Part shown: piece by piece, positions 1 through 11,076 of the stretch
Numbering within the stretch: position 1 is the first letter of the stretch
Layout of the letters: every line of letters begins with the position of its first letter
NCBI GenBank assembly: GCA_032716605.1
Contig: CM064519.1
Location: 19,998,095-20,062,094, forward strand
Length of the DNA: 64,000 nucleotides
Reading direction: 5' to 3'
DNA from: Paralithodes platypus
Taxonomy: Eukaryota > Arthropoda > Malacostraca > Decapoda > Lithodidae
Notes under the pieces: generated by a model
Told to the model about the DNA's origin: nothing
Seen by the model: the letters and a program-made list of their open reading frames with translations, nothing else
Database searches by the model: none
Translations under genes and position numbers: made by a program

Positions 1-2515
1 AGGAAGCTCATATTGAATGACAAAAAGACACAGATTATAGTCATAAATTGAGAGATTGTTTTTTAACGCAACATATTACAGAGATGACAAGATATAGAGA
101 TGGGACGCAGGGGAGTGTACTTGATTTGATTTTTAGCAATGAAGAGGATATAGTGGAACATGTTAATGTGGATAGCCCTATAGGTCGTAGTGACCATGCC
201 TGTATAAGCTTTAGTTGTAACATTAAATCGGAGAGGGATAATAAAAGCAATAGAAAAATATACATGTATGATAGAGCAGATTATGAGCTGCTGAGACGGT
301 GTTTGGACATTGACTGGGGGGAATATTTGAACGGTGAAGACGCTGAAGGAATGTGGAGGAAAATTAGAGTCAAACTGGAGAATGCTGTATCCAAAAGTGT
401 ACCAGTAAGGGAATATAAGGATAAAACAAAATTGAGGAAAAGAACTAACCCAGAATTGCCAATGAAAAGAAAGCTTTGGATATTGATTAGAAGAAAGAAA
501 CGATTGTGGGAAAGATTAAAATTGTTAAAAAAGAACAGGGGGTCTAGTATAGAGGCTAAGGAAGTGGATCTGGAACGTAGACAAATAAACAATAAAATAA
601 GGTGGGAAACAAGGAGGGGGGTGAAGGAGAGGGAGAGAGAGATAGCTAGAAATGTGAAGGATAATCCAAAAATATTCTGGAAGTACATTCAGGAAAAAAT
701 TAACAAGAAGAGTAGGGATCCCAGAGCTGGTGGGGGGGTTGAATGATGGGAGTAGAGCGGAGACTGATAAGGAGAAAGCAGAGGTGCTGGGGAAATACTT
801 TGGGGGGGGTACTAACAGTGGAGTCGGAGGATGCAGTGCCTACTATTCCCATCAAACAGGCACCAGCACTGGAACTAGTAGAGTTTTCCCATGCTAGAAT
901 AAGAAGGGCTATAGAAAAATGAACAGAAGTAAGTCACCGGGACCGGATGGGATACACCCAAGAATCATAAAGGAAGGAGGGGAGATGTTAGTAGAGCCAT
1001 TGAAAATGTTATTTGAGGTATCGTTTAATACAGGACAAATCCCGATGGACTGGAGAGAGGCGAACATAACAGCTATATTTAAGAAGGGAAAGAGAAATGA
1101 CCCAGGGAATTATAGACCAGTCAGTTTGACAAGTGTTGTGTGTAAACTAATGGAAACGGTAATTAGAGAAGGAATAATGGATCATATGAAGTCAAACCAA
1201 CTTTTCAGTGGGAAACAGTTCGGATTCTTGCCGGGGAGGTCGACGGTACTACAGCTAATTAAGGTGGTAGATGATTGGATGCAAATTCTAGAAGATGGTG
1301 ATGTAATAGACGTGGTATATTGCGATTTTATGAAGGCCTTCGATAAGGTCCCACATAAAAGGTTAATAGAGAAAGTTAGAAGCTATAATATAGGGGAGAA
1401 ATGTGTGAAATGGATAGAAGCCTTCCTGAAAGATCGGAGACAGAGGGTATTGGTGAATGGAATAGGCTCGGGGTGGAGGGAAATTACAAGTGGGGTACCT
1501 CAGGGATCTGTGTTGGGACCACTGCTGTTCGTTATATTTATCAACGACTTGCCTGAAGTTATAGCTAATGGAAGTGAGGTATACCTGTATGCGGATGACA
1601 CTAAACTGTATAGAAGAGTGAGGAGTAAGGAAGATATGGGTTTGCTTCAAGGAGATGTGGAGGGCATGAAGGGATGGTCTGAGCATTGGTTAATGCCTTT
1701 TCATCCAAAAAAATGCAAGTACATGCGGATTGGGACCAGCAAGATAGACAAGGTAGGATACAGTATGTATGAAGCGATGGAGGAAGTGAGTGCAGAAAAG
1801 GATATAGGAGTAGTGATAGATATAAGTTAAATTTCTCAGAACATTTAGCGGAAAAGATAAACAAAGCCAATAGAATTGTAGGGCTGATAAGGAGGACATT
1901 TGTGTCACTTGACGAAGAAATCTTCAGGAATCTATATACAGCGCTGGTTAGGCCACACCTGGAATATGCAAACCAGGTGTGGGCTCCATATATGGTAAAG
2001 GATATAGAAGCAGTGGAGAAAGTGCAGAGAAGAGCTAGCAAGCTGGTACCAACGTTGAAGAACGCGGGCTATGAGCAGAGGTTGAGGACACTTGGACTTC
2101 CGACACTGGCATATAGGAGAAAGAGAGGGGATATGATAGAGACTTTAAGATAGTGTCAGGAAAGTACGATGAGGATGTGTGTGAAGGTATCTTCTTGATG
2201 CGGGAGGGAACAAGAACGAGAGGACACTCTAAGAAAATTTACAAAGAAAGAAATAGGCTTGAGAAGGCGAAGAACTCATTTTGTGATAGAGTGGTAAATG
2301 AGTGGAACGCACTGCCCCAGTATGTAGTCGATTCCGAATCAATAAGGGAGTTTGAAAGTAATCTTGATAAAGCATGGGGAAGACAAGATTTGAAGTTTGA
2401 TTATAAAACAAAAATACAGAATAGTAAAAATGTTGCGTCTGCTACCGCCGCCGCCAACACCGTGAACGACCGCAGCAGTGCAAGTACTAGTACTGAGCTG
2501 GATACACAGGCATAG
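1..2515 (+). pseudogene. LINE-A: non-LTR retrotransposon ORF2 (endonuclease end + reverse transcriptase), broken
   Basis: This is the C-terminal part of an AP-type endonuclease followed by reverse transcriptase and the usual C-terminal region. 48-746 carries VLDLIFSNEED and GRSDHACISF, the end of the endonuclease with its SDH motif, then a basic linker. 919-1830 is the RT: motif A YCDFMKAFDKVPH, motif B GVPQGSVLGPLL and catalytic YADDTK are all present. 1902-2153 (LVRPHLEYANQVWAPY) and 2153-2515 (VVNEWNALPQYVV) are the C-terminal part. At least four frame breaks (about 740-800, 915, 1830, 2150) make it a dead copy. The left edge of the window cuts the element. The motifs suggest the CR1/Jockey group; I cannot assign the clade further. 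Confidence 0.88.
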
Positions 2516-2557
2516 TTTGCCTTTTTCCAGAGGATCTACTGTAAGAAACTGTAAGAA
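2516..2557 (+). repeat. 3' tail of LINE-A
   Basis: After the LINE-A stop comes AGAGGATCTACTGTAAG followed by repeats of AAACTGTAAG, a short tandem tail typical of CR1-like LINE 3' ends. The same tail occurs at 14678-14718 without the rest of the element. Confidence 0.6.
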
Positions 2558-3365
2558 TAAATGGTATTTTGAGAAATAGTGTTCCTGAAGATTTTGGATG
2601 TCTAGAATTTGGTGGTGAATCACAGCTCCAAACTTTGGAATCAGTGAGAAACTTTGGCGTTGTATTCGACAAAAATCTGAACTATAAGAATCATATAAAT
2701 AGTGTTGTGAAGAGTTGTCACCTTTACTGTACATTCGTAACCTTTTTGCCATAAGGAAGTTCTTAAGCAAGGAATCTCTTTTGACCCTCATTCATTCATT
2801 TGTTATATCTAGAATTGATTACTGTAATTCATTGTTCATTTGCCTAACAAATGCTACTTTGAAGAAACTCCAGTCTGTTCTCAATAGGTGTGCTAGACTA
2901 ATATTTTCACTTCCACCCAGAATACCCACCACTTATTATCTAATATATCTACACTGGCTTCCCATCAAGGACAGAATAGTTTAAAATTTACTTACTGACA
3001 TTGGATCTTCTATTTCCAACACATAATGAGTCCAATATGAATTTCCGTAGTGGTGATGACCCATATCGCCTTTATGAGCCCAGAGCCATTGGGGAACGTG
3101 CTTTTGCTGATAGATCCTTTTCTTATGTTGCCCCACGTCTATTCAATCGACTTCCAGTGCCACTTAAGCAGTTGAATTGTGTTCTGAAGTTGCACCTATT
3201 TGTGAGGGCTTCTGATACTGGGGAGCATAGAGTTGGTGATGACTATTAACTAAAATAAAAAAATAAAAAAATTCAATGGAAAAATTTAAGTTAATGTGAG
3301 CGCTCATGAATCCACTTAGAGAATTGGTGCTCGAACAAATAGAATACCAGCATATTATTATTAAT
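2558..3365 (+). mobile_element. LINE-B copy 1, RT C-terminal remnant and (TTA)n tail
   Basis: Three overlapping frames give, in order, SVRNFGVVFDKNLNYKNHIN, FVISRIDYCNSLF plus KKLQSVLNRCARLIF, and RAFADRSFSYVAPRLFNRLP. This is the post-RT segment of CR1/Jockey-group LINEs. It starts immediately after the LINE-A tail, is split by frameshifts near 2715 and 2985, and ends near 3365 in a TATTATTATTAATA tail. Catalytic RT motifs are missing, so it is a 5'-truncated dead copy. Confidence 0.78.
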
Positions 3366-4293
3366 ATAGTGCGCGGGATACCGAGGCCAAGTTCAGAAGA
3401 TGGAGAGAGGGCATGGCAAGTAAAGGGTTAAGAGTTAACATATATTAAACCAAGGTTTTACACAGTGGTTTAGGGCTAGGAAAGGTAGAAAAAAGTGGTG
3501 CATACCCATGCACAGTATGCAGAAAAGGGGTGAGCGCGAACTCAATACAGTGTAGCATCTGCCACAGCTGGGTACATCACAGGAAGAAGTGCTGCACTAG
3601 AATAAAGGGACCTCTACCAGGGAAGAAGTCTGAAATCGAGAAATTTGTATGCATAGTATGCAAAGACGAGCTTGTATTTTGCTACTTGTGTGATACTATC
3701 TCTGCCGGTAGTGGGGCTGAGGCCGCCACTATAGCCAGAAGAAGATGCGGCTTGGGGAAGTTTAGAGAACTTTTGCCACTAATCACAATGAGAAGACTCC
3801 CTCTCCCCTTACAAAGGGAAAGGTATACGAAGCGCAATGACATATGCTTCAGAAACGTGGCCTGTCAAAATGGATGATATCAACAGAATGGAACGCAATG
3901 AGATGAGAATGGTGAGATGGATGTGTGGTGCCAAACTGCAAGATAGGATATCAAGTGAGGAGCTAAGGAGAAGGTTAGGTACAGTATCAAGAGTATCAGT
4001 GATGTGATGCGAGGAGCTAAGGAGAAGGTTAGGTACAGTATCAAGAGTATCAGTGATGTGATGCATACTAGCAGGCTTGGATGATGCAAGTCCATGAATG
4101 TGAATGAATCTGCACCTAGGGGCGGACCAAGAAAGACGTGGGATCAGACTTTGCGGTCTGATATTAAATAAAAGAAACTGACAAGTGAGTCAGCTCTTAA
4201 CAGGGTTGCCTAGAATGCCGCCATTTGGACGTGAGACTGGAACCGCGTTTTGTGTGGAGCACCCGGTCTTTAAATTTGTGTATGTATGTATGT
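3366..4293 (+). mobile_element. LINE-C copy 1, remnant with PHD-like finger
   Basis: A 5'-truncated copy of a LINE whose reverse transcriptase is followed by a PHD-like zinc finger. 3505-3670 encodes the finger (CTVCRKG, CSICHSWVHH, then CIVCK). 3680-4230 holds the CYLCDTISAGSGAEAATIAR region and the C-terminal end. A 54-bp stretch is duplicated in tandem (about 3957-4064). The copy ends in (TATG)n at 4272-4291, the tail also seen in the two other copies of the family (15083 and, inverted, 29880). Frame breaks and base changes leave no usable ORF. Confidence 0.75.
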
Positions 4294-5600
4294 ATGTATT
4301 TTAAAGAAAGTTCAGTCTGTTCTTAACCCGTTGAGACCCAGCGTCGCACGTGTTGCGTCGGCAGTCTTTGATCACCAACTCCCAGCGACGCATCACGTGC
4401 GTCCGACATATAAAAAACACTTACGTGGCTCGTAAGGTAGGAAATGGCGGGAGAATAGGAGGGGGCGGTACCGTAGTGTGTGGGGGAGCCGGGCCAGTAG
4501 GTGTGAGCGGGCCGAGACAGCCGCGCGGCTGGTGGTGGTGGGCTTAGTGGGGATAGTTTACACCCCTAGTTTACCGCCACTTTGAACCTTCATTACTCCG
4601 GTCGTATGGGAGCTAGAGGCTTGAGATTTATGTGAGATACTCCTTAGGATGTATGCCGTACAATGCCATACTCAGTTTTTACCCTAGTGCTCCCGGGCGG
4701 GTGGTCATGCGGGGGAGACGAACTATTGAAACCCCCCCCCCCCCCCCCCCGCCCCCCAAATGACCGAAATGAGTTTTTTTTTATTTGTGTGTTCATTTCT
4801 CACCATTCTCTTCCATTTTGGCTCAACAAATTTTTTTGAAGCTCAACCCCCCACCGGCCCCCCCCCAAAAAAAAAATGTCAGAGGTGATTTTTTTTTGTT
4901 TTTTTTTCATTTCTCATCCTTGTCTTCCATTTTAGCAAAAAAAAAAAAAAAAGTGAAAATGGCTTGGGACTGGGGTGAACAAAATATTATAACTAGCCGG
5001 GGCTCAACGGGTTAACAGGGCCGCAAGACTCATTTTTGGTGTTCCACCTAGAACTCCTACTACATCTCTTCACATAGAACTGCACTGGCTGCCAGTAAGA
5101 GCAAGAATAGAATTTAAGTTGTGTTTAGTGACTTTCAAGGTTCTCAAATTTGGTGAGCCTAGGTACCTTGCGGAGCTGCTCAGGCGCCCACCGGCACACC
5201 ATGGTGTAGTTGTGCGTCATGACAATGACCCTTTTCGTCTTGATGAACCAAGGGCTTTCCAAGAGTCTTCTTTCTTTGAGAGGTCATTCTCCTACATGGC
5301 TCCGAGGTTGAATAACAACCTCTGTCCATGAGACAACTGAGTTCTGTTGAATGCTTCAAGAGACAACTTAAAACTTTTCTCTTTGAGAGAAGCTATGATC
5401 TTGAGAGAGGTGTCATGACAGATGGCTATAGAGTTTAGGCTATTTTGCCACTGCTAGTGATTGTTAAATGTGTGTTGTATATAAGCTTGCTTTTGATGCA
5501 TTGATTTTGTTCTTTTTTCTTTCTCTTTCCGAGCGCTAGTGAATTCTTCGGAAAAATTGGCGGTTATGAGAAATAAGTAACATGCTTATTATTATTATGT
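4294..5600 (+). mobile_element. LINE-B copy 2, interrupted by a TTAA MITE
   Basis: 4294-4326 encodes KKVQSVL and 5012 onward continues in the same frame with NRAARLIFGVPPRTPTTSLH, HWLPVRARIEF and later FFERSFSYMAPRL. It is the same family as 2558-3365. The 685-bp element at 4327-5011 sits exactly between the two halves at a TTAA, so removing it together with one TTAA restores the reading frame across the junction. The 3' end has the family's GAGCGCTAGTGAATTC block and TTATTATTATTATG tail. Confidence 0.82.
4327..5011. mobile_element. TTAA-flanked MITE, piggyBac-like
   Basis: TTAA occurs at 4323-4326 and 5012-5015. Terminal inverted repeats are CCCGTTGAGACCCAGCG and, read from the other end, CCCGTTGAGCCCCGGC. 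Inside the left end two GC-rich motifs of the form CCCAGCG(T/A)CGCA recur about 60 bp apart, each part of a short palindrome. No coding capacity; poly-C near 4735 and A/T runs are present. TTAA targeting with CCC ends is the hallmark of piggyBac elements (established); the assignment of this MITE is inference. Confidence 0.82.
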
Positions 5601-5720
5601 TGTTGTTGTTGTTGCTGTTGCTGTTCCCCAGGCTGTCTGGCCGAGCAGCCCCAAGGTCCCAAGCAAGGCCAAGGCCTTAACCAAACGTCCCCACCCCACA
5701 GAACCCTCCCAGCTTTACTA
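5598..5720 (-). mobile_element. LINE-D 3'-end fragment
   Basis: On the minus strand this ends GGCTGCTCGGCCAGACAG followed by GGGAACAGCAACAGCAACAAC, matching the 3' end of the LINE-D copy at 11152-12134 (GGCTGTTCGGCCAGGCAG, then (CAA)n). Only the last 100 or so bases are clear; 5720-6040 has nothing else that I recognise. Confidence 0.6.
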
Positions 5721-6059
5721 TTAAAAAAGCCTAGGTGACTGAAGCTGTTCCAGGCGAGGGGCTGAGGAGGGTGCGGAAATGCCCGGGACACCAAGGCCCC
5801 ACCCAGGGACCTGTGCCCCTTAACAATTATGAGGGGAAAGTTGAGGGGCAAAGGAAAAAATGTGACGCTTTGGCTCCCAGTCTGCCAGCCTCTGTGTTAG
5901 CAGTAGAGAGGTTAATCCACGGAAGAGATGCCGCCACTTGAGATCTAGAAAATTTATAAGTTGAAGGAACAGTCAGAGTAAGCTATGGGTATGGCAGAGA
6001 ACGCTTAACTCTCACTCTGATAGACCAGCCCATCACCACTGTATGTATGTATACATGTA

Positions 6060-6345
6060 TGTACACATTTTCTCTATCTCAATGGAGGTCTTCCTACCCC
6101 TCTACCTCTCCTTATATCTTTGTAAGCCTTTCATCTCCCATTCGCTTAACATGTCCATACCAGCACAGCACCCTTCTGTCTACTCTGGCTGACAAGGCTT
6201 TCTGCTGTCCCACTCTCCTACATACCTCTTTATTCCTCAATCTATCTCTACGCGTCACTCTACATATACTCAAGCAGTTTATCTCCATCACATCCAGCTT
6301 TCTTCTTTCTTGTGCTTTGCCTCCAGAGCCCATGTCTCAGCCCCA
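6060..6345 (-). mobile_element. LINE-E fragment, RT C-terminal end
   Basis: The minus strand encodes ALSARVDRRVLCWYGHVKRM and GDERLTK, the common end of a LINE ORF2 (W-Y/L-GH-V-x-RM motif). A second, plus-strand copy of the same family at 46988-47300 reads VDRRVLCWYGHVERM. No catalytic motifs remain. Confidence 0.68.
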
Positions 6346-6544
6346 TACATAGAAATAGATACATGTACATAGAAAATATATAACATAAATGCTCATGTGG
6401 CCCCAATTTAATTTTCCTTATTGTCTTAACTATTGCTGGTTATAGCAGGGGCATAGAGGACATACCGTATATTTTATTTTAATAATAGTGTTAGCATTTT
6501 CCTCAAATCAAGTTTAACCATTTGCTTATTTTTGTTGTTTGCAG

Positions 6545-6661
6545 ATGAACAAGCAACACCAGACTGAGCTGAGCAGCCAGCATGAATATATGAAGAGAGT
6601 AGAGAGAGATCTGCGAAAGAAACATGCTTTACAACAGAAGCAACAGCCAAAGAGTTTAAAG
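6545..6661 (+). CDS. Tao: Tao kinase, coiled-coil exon (first of five in window)
   Basis: A 117-nt exon encodes 39 codons in phase 0 at both ends. It is bounded by a pyrimidine-rich acceptor ending in TTTGCAG and a consensus donor AAG|GTAAGT. The peptide contains HQTELSSQHEYMKRVER and ends QQKQQPKSLK. This closely matches the conserved C-terminal coiled-coil segment of TAO kinases (vertebrate TAOK1/2 have HQTEL...EYNKRRE...QQPKSLK at this place). TAO kinases are STE20-family MAP3Ks acting upstream of p38 and Hippo signalling. This exon belongs to the regulatory tail, not the kinase domain, which must lie upstream of the window. The initial ATG is an internal Met, not a start codon. Gene identity is firm; the orthologue symbol follows the arthropod name. 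Confidence 0.9.
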
Positions 6662-6944
6662 GTAAGTTGAACATTTAGTAAAACGATTGTGCAGTAGCAG
6701 TAGTGAGAAATATATACCTGTTATTGGGGTGCATCAGTTGATTGTTATGTATCGAGCCTTATCAGGACTAGTTCAGTAGGCTGTGAAAGTTAATTGTCAA
6801 TATTAAGGGTTGCTTAACCTAACCATAGCATGTTTGTGTTTCAGTAAGAGTAATACATATTTTATGTAATCAGCATGAGATGTTTGTGTTGCTGAAAACA
6901 CATATATAATTATGTACTGTATACCAGTATATATATTCATGGCC

Positions 6945-7060
6945 AGTTCCATGATACAATCACCATCCAGCTGCCTGATATAGGTTTTATCAGGAGATAT
7001 TTGAGTTATAGCAAAAAGAAATAGAAATTAATCTTTAACTAAAAGAAATAGAAATTCATC
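6945..7060 (+). repeat. Decayed tandem copies of the intron 1 / Tao exon 2 boundary
   Basis: Intron 1 contains pieces of the next exon. 6947-6970 matches exon bases 7230-7253 with two mismatches in 24. 7010-7028 matches 7201-7219 exactly over 19 bases and is preceded by a decayed acceptor-like GAGTTATAG. A third, shorter copy lies at about 7036-7053. The order (late exon piece, then boundary piece) is what repeated tandem duplication of the junction would leave. No open exon remains. Confidence 0.6.
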
Positions 7061-7202
7061 TTTAACTTCACATTACAGTAAGCATTGAGCTGTAGCAATA
7101 CAATAATATCTGTATTATGTATCACTTGAATTTTTGTCTGATATTTATGTATCATTTGAACTTTTTTGTTACCTATTTTATCACAAGATGTTTTTATTAC
7201 AG

Positions 7203-7436
7203 CAAAAAGAAATAGAAATACGGCGTCAATTCCGTGATACAATCAACATCCAGCGTCAACAATACAAGGAGTATAAGGCCCAGATTCTTGCCAAGACCCC
7301 CAAGGATGAGCAGCGGAGCATCATCAAACGATTAAAGGAGGACCAGCGGAGAAAGTTGGCCATGTTGGGAGACCAGTACGAACAGTCCATTGCAGAGATG
7401 TTACAGAGACAGTCACTCCGCCTCGATGAGAGTCAG
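7203..7436 (+). CDS. Tao: Tao kinase, coiled-coil exon (second in window)
   Basis: A 234-nt exon, 78 codons, phase 0 at both ends, lies between acceptor TTATTACAG and donor CAG|GTATAG. It begins QKEIEIRRQFRDT, continues through KTPKDEQRSIIKRLKEDQRR and ends QRQSLRLDESQ. The order and spacing match the TAOK tail, where vertebrate proteins read KELQIKKQF, TPKSEHKAVLKRLKEEQ and LRLDEAQ. The charge pattern is that of a long coiled coil. It joins the previous exon directly after QPKSLK, as in family members. The preceding 0.5-kb intron carries degenerate copies of this exon's own 5' end (see separate feature). Confidence 0.9.
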
Positions 7437-9060
7437 GTATAGTCAACACTCCATCAAAAAGTTAACCTTTATGACAAACCTGCATCAGCCAACTTTATAG
7501 TTGTTACATAGCTTGTACACATACATGTCATTTATTTAAGTATATCATCAACTCTTGTAAAATCTTTTTTAACAGCCGTGATACAATCCCAGTCATAAAT
7601 GTAATCCTTGAATGGTCACTTCCTAAGGAGAGATTATCTTCACAAAATCCACTACAAAAGTTAGTAATTTATTTTGAAAGTTTAGATACGAGTACACATG
7701 ACAGACATGCATGCACATGTGAGCCTTGGTTACCCGAAAGTGGCCACGGAAACAGAGCTAGGTTAATCCCGAACTGCAACTCGGCAGTTAAGTGTTGCGA
7801 GTCCCTGGCTCCAATACCACATTACCTCCTCCAGGGACCTTATGAGACTACTGGGAGCAATTCATTGCTCCCAACTACAGAGCCGTAATTCCTTATTGGT
7901 GCCTTGGGTTATACTGTATTGTCAACCACCTTCACGTGATGGAAAGTGTAACTGGTCAATGATCTGATACACTTTCCAGCAAACATGCATTCTCTAACCA
8001 ATACATTGGTCACAAAACCATGGTTTTATTCCTGGAAGTGCACTGAGGGGGCATTGCTATGCTCAACTGTCAAGGGTATAATTATAATGTGAAATGTTGA
8101 ACGATAGTAAACGATAGTACAGTATTTGATAAACAATGGGTGTGTGCATTAGATATATTGTGTTCCAAATCCCATTGTTTATTTTTTTATGTACAGTATA
8201 CAGTACTGTAAAATATATAGGTAAAGATTATTATTTTTTGTAATGTACATTCACAAGCTTTAATAAGTATAGTGCATTGGACACCCTTACCCCCCCCCCC
8301 CCCACCAGGGGGTAAGGGGACCTTCATCTAATGGTGGAGGAAAAAAAGAATATGCCTCACGCATCCTACTGCGTGTCGTACAAGGCGACTAATAGGGGGG
8401 ATGGCGATAGACTTCTGGACCAACAGCCATTACTATGCAATAAAGTCTTTATCTTAGCACTGTCTTGGTATGGCACTGCCGAGGCAGGTGGGGTACGGAT
8501 AGGTGCCACAGGGAACTGAGTCTTACCTGGGCGCTGTTTGGCACCACACCTGTGTCGGCAACAATGTTTGCATGTTGGAGCAGTGTTGGTGCAGAACTTT
8601 ATTGTTCTATAGTCCAATTGCCTAATATACAGTAGAGTCTTGTTATGGTGCTGTCTTTTTGTAACACTGTTAAGGCTGGTGTGGTTGCAGATAGTGCAGG
8701 TGCAAGTGTTGCAGGGGGATTTATTAAGTCTTGCTGAGGCACGGTTAGCACTATACCAACATCAGCCACAGTGATGACTTGGTGGGGCAGTGCTGTGGCG
8801 GGACTTTATTGTACAGCAGTACTCTCCAAATACTGAAAGGCAACCCTGTCTGAGCCGTTACATTGCATGTAATGGAAAAATTACGTTAAACCATTGTATG
8901 TATTATGTCCCATCTTCACAACTATAATTTCCTCTCATGATGAAATAATAATTAAGAACTACTGAACTCTACCAAACTTTTCAAAGCTTATTTTCACAAA
9001 AAATCCATTAACCCAAACATGGATAATCTGAAAATCCCACTAGTCCAAATTTCTCATCAA
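7437..9060. other. Tao intron 2, first part: no gene recognised
   Basis: I see no coding exon here. A poly-C run lies at 8288-8303. 7735-7900 and 8320-8860 look repeat-like (several short GC-rich blocks with recurring TGGCACTGCC/GCAGTGCTG words) but I cannot place them in a family. Confidence 0.4.
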
Positions 9061-9062
9061 AA

Positions 9063-9245
9063 TTTAACCCACAAAGCCAGAATGGCTACCCTGGCGGCCA
9101 CGGGGAGTTTTCACTATTAAGACAACTGTCTTAATAGTGTAATGCTTCAAGCTTGTAAGTTCTGTATGTGATGTCCTGGGTTCAAATCCGTGGATGATCG
9201 CATGCTTTCATTGCTTTCATTTGGGGGTTATTGGTGTTAAGAACG
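9063..9245 (+). mobile_element. SINE copy with tRNA-like B box
   Basis: A B box (GGGTTCAAATCC) near 9180 is followed by CATGCTTTCATT and TTTGGGGGTTATTGGTGTTAAGAAC, the 3' body shared with the SINE copies at 10343 and 11077. Its 5' part contains a perfect 13-bp inverted repeat with a 2-nt loop (9112-9139). Confidence 0.55.
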
Positions 9246-10342
9246 ACGTCAACAAGCCTTGCCGCCCTGCTTAACACTGACTGAACCTTCCTCAGTTGAT
9301 CATTTGGAAGACCAATCAACAAAGCTTTACAGTAGTCATTCCAAGAAAATACTATCATGTGAAGCAAAGTCGAGAGGCACTGCTGATTCAAGAACTGTCT
9401 CGCGAAGTACAGGTTTCTCATTTGCAAATTAGAGCTTCTAACAACCTGGTTAATATGTTCACCGTAATTTAACTTTGAATCAAAGCACACTCCTAAGTTA
9501 CGGACGGAACTCGTTGGATGGTGACTCATCAATATCGACAGTCAGGGCATTTTCAAAGTTGTCACACCTTCGATTTTCTCGTATGATAATGATCTCGGTC
9601 TTACTATCATTCAACTTAGGTTTTCTCCTTGCCATCTAGATCTCAGTATCTGACATTGGATTCTATTTTTGTTTTAGTCTCATTAATATTTGTTATCTTC
9701 ATGTACAGTTGTGTATCATCAACGGAAAAGTGATGGATGACGTTATGCACATCAAGCAGATAGGACAGGCTGATAGTATAGACAGTAAATAATGCTGGAC
9801 CCAAGACTGATCCTTGTGGAACACCAGGCAAAAGGGGAGCTGGAGCTGAGATAGCCTGGCCGACCACCACACTCCTAGATCTGCCCGTTAGGTTCGACTT
9901 TATAAGCAATTATTATGAAGTTCATGAACACCGTAAAAATTCTCAATGTTCAATAACAATCCATTATCCACTGTATCAAAAGTTGCAGACAGATCAAGCA
10001 AGATCAGAAGAGAGGACATCCATTGGTGGTGTTCTCTGCCAAGTTATTCTGAATCTTCACCAATGCAGTTTCAGTCGAGTGACATTTCTTATATGCTGAT
10101 TGGACAAGGGGCACAACTCCATTCTGTTCCAACTGAAATAGGAGCTAATCAAGCATGACCCTCTCCACAATCTTAGATAAGAACGCTAACTTTGAGACAG
10201 GGCGATAATTTGACATATTCTCAATTCAAGCTCAAATTTCTTGAGAAGAGGGCGCAGCAAGGCTAGCTTCTCAGTCTGTAGAAAGTTACTTACAGAGAAG
10301 AACCTGTTTACTATTTTACAAAGTCTGCTGCATATATATCCC
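9246..10342 (-). pseudogene. LINE-B copy 3, reverse transcriptase remnant
   Basis: Minus-strand reading from right to left gives NYRPVSKLAFLSKIVERVM (about 10200-10145), SAYKKCHSTETALVKIQNNL, then PGVPQGSVLGPALF (about 9830) with SVDDTQLY in place of the catalytic YADD, and finally SSVRNLGVCFDSKLNYGEHI (about 9500). The order is that of a CR1/Jockey-group RT. Stops, frame breaks and the YADD to VDD change show a dead copy. The right end is cut by the SINE that starts at 10343. Confidence 0.78.
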
Positions 10343-10610
10343 ATGTATTAAGTAACACCCTGTTCTTAACATTAATCATCAATTACAAACCCCCAATGGA
10401 CTTGAATAAACTAATGAAAGCATATGGTCCTCCCGGGATTCGAACTCGGTACACCACACCTAGAACATAACCATCTAAACCATTACACCACCATCACAGT
10501 TAAAGGTTGAATACACGATTACGATTAATATCCATTTTTGAATTTTGGATATCAATCTAATCATGTACTCGACCCAACTGCATTATGGAAAGCGTAATAT
10601 TTTAGTGAGT
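10343..10610 (-). mobile_element. SINE copy (same family as the 315-bp array)
   Basis: On the minus strand this has, in order, the leader block CATGATTAGATTGATATCC, ATGGATATTAATCG, a tRNA-like segment with A box GGTGGTGTAATGG and B box GAGTTCGAATCCCGG, then a 3' body ending GTTAAGAACAGGG. Leader, tRNA-like part and 3' body line up in the same order with the unit of the array at 21496-23934, showing that the array unit is a dispersed element and not array-specific DNA. Confidence 0.72.
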
Positions 10611-10687
10611 GGAAAGAAAAATTAATGAGGCCAAGATCACTAAGGATCGGCCTCGCTATACATTAGTTCCTGAACCTATAGAATTAA

Positions 10688-11076
10688 CCCTTTCCCTGCG
10701 GGTGACGTTCTGGAACGCATAGTCAATTTACAGTAATTTCCAGGCTTTAAAAGCCGTAGAAATCAAGTGTCAGTGGGCGGGAGTGTGAGTGACCTCCCTC
10801 CGACCCTCAGAGCAGGCAGCCGCTCACTGAGGGAGACTGTGTCTCACAACAGTGTTGCCGAGCGAGCGAGAGCTAATAATTAGCGAGTTTTCCCGAATGT
10901 CTATGGCAACGCTGCGGGTGAACCCCGCCACCTACGAAGCTCGTTCTGGTCTCATTTTGAAGCTATTTTCGCCTAGTTTTCGGTAGAATACAGTTAATTT
11001 AATGCAGATGCTTGATTAATCATTCAGGAGTGCCTGAATATGCCCTAAATAGTGCAAATAAGTTGCAGAGAAAGGG
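10688..11076. mobile_element. TTAA-flanked MITE, family 2, copy a
   Basis: TTAA at 10684-10687 and 11077-11080; ends CCCTTTCCCTGCGGG and (inverted) CCCTTTCTCTGCAAC. The segment AGCTCGTTCTGGTCTCATTT followed by TGAAGCTATTTTCG and the end region with ATGCAGATGCTTGATT are shared with 32146-32567. No ORF. Confidence 0.78.

Noticed and set aside
5564..5851. 95-codon minus-strand frame with poly-Gln
   Set aside because: The poly-Gln is the (CAA)n tail of a LINE-D 3' end.
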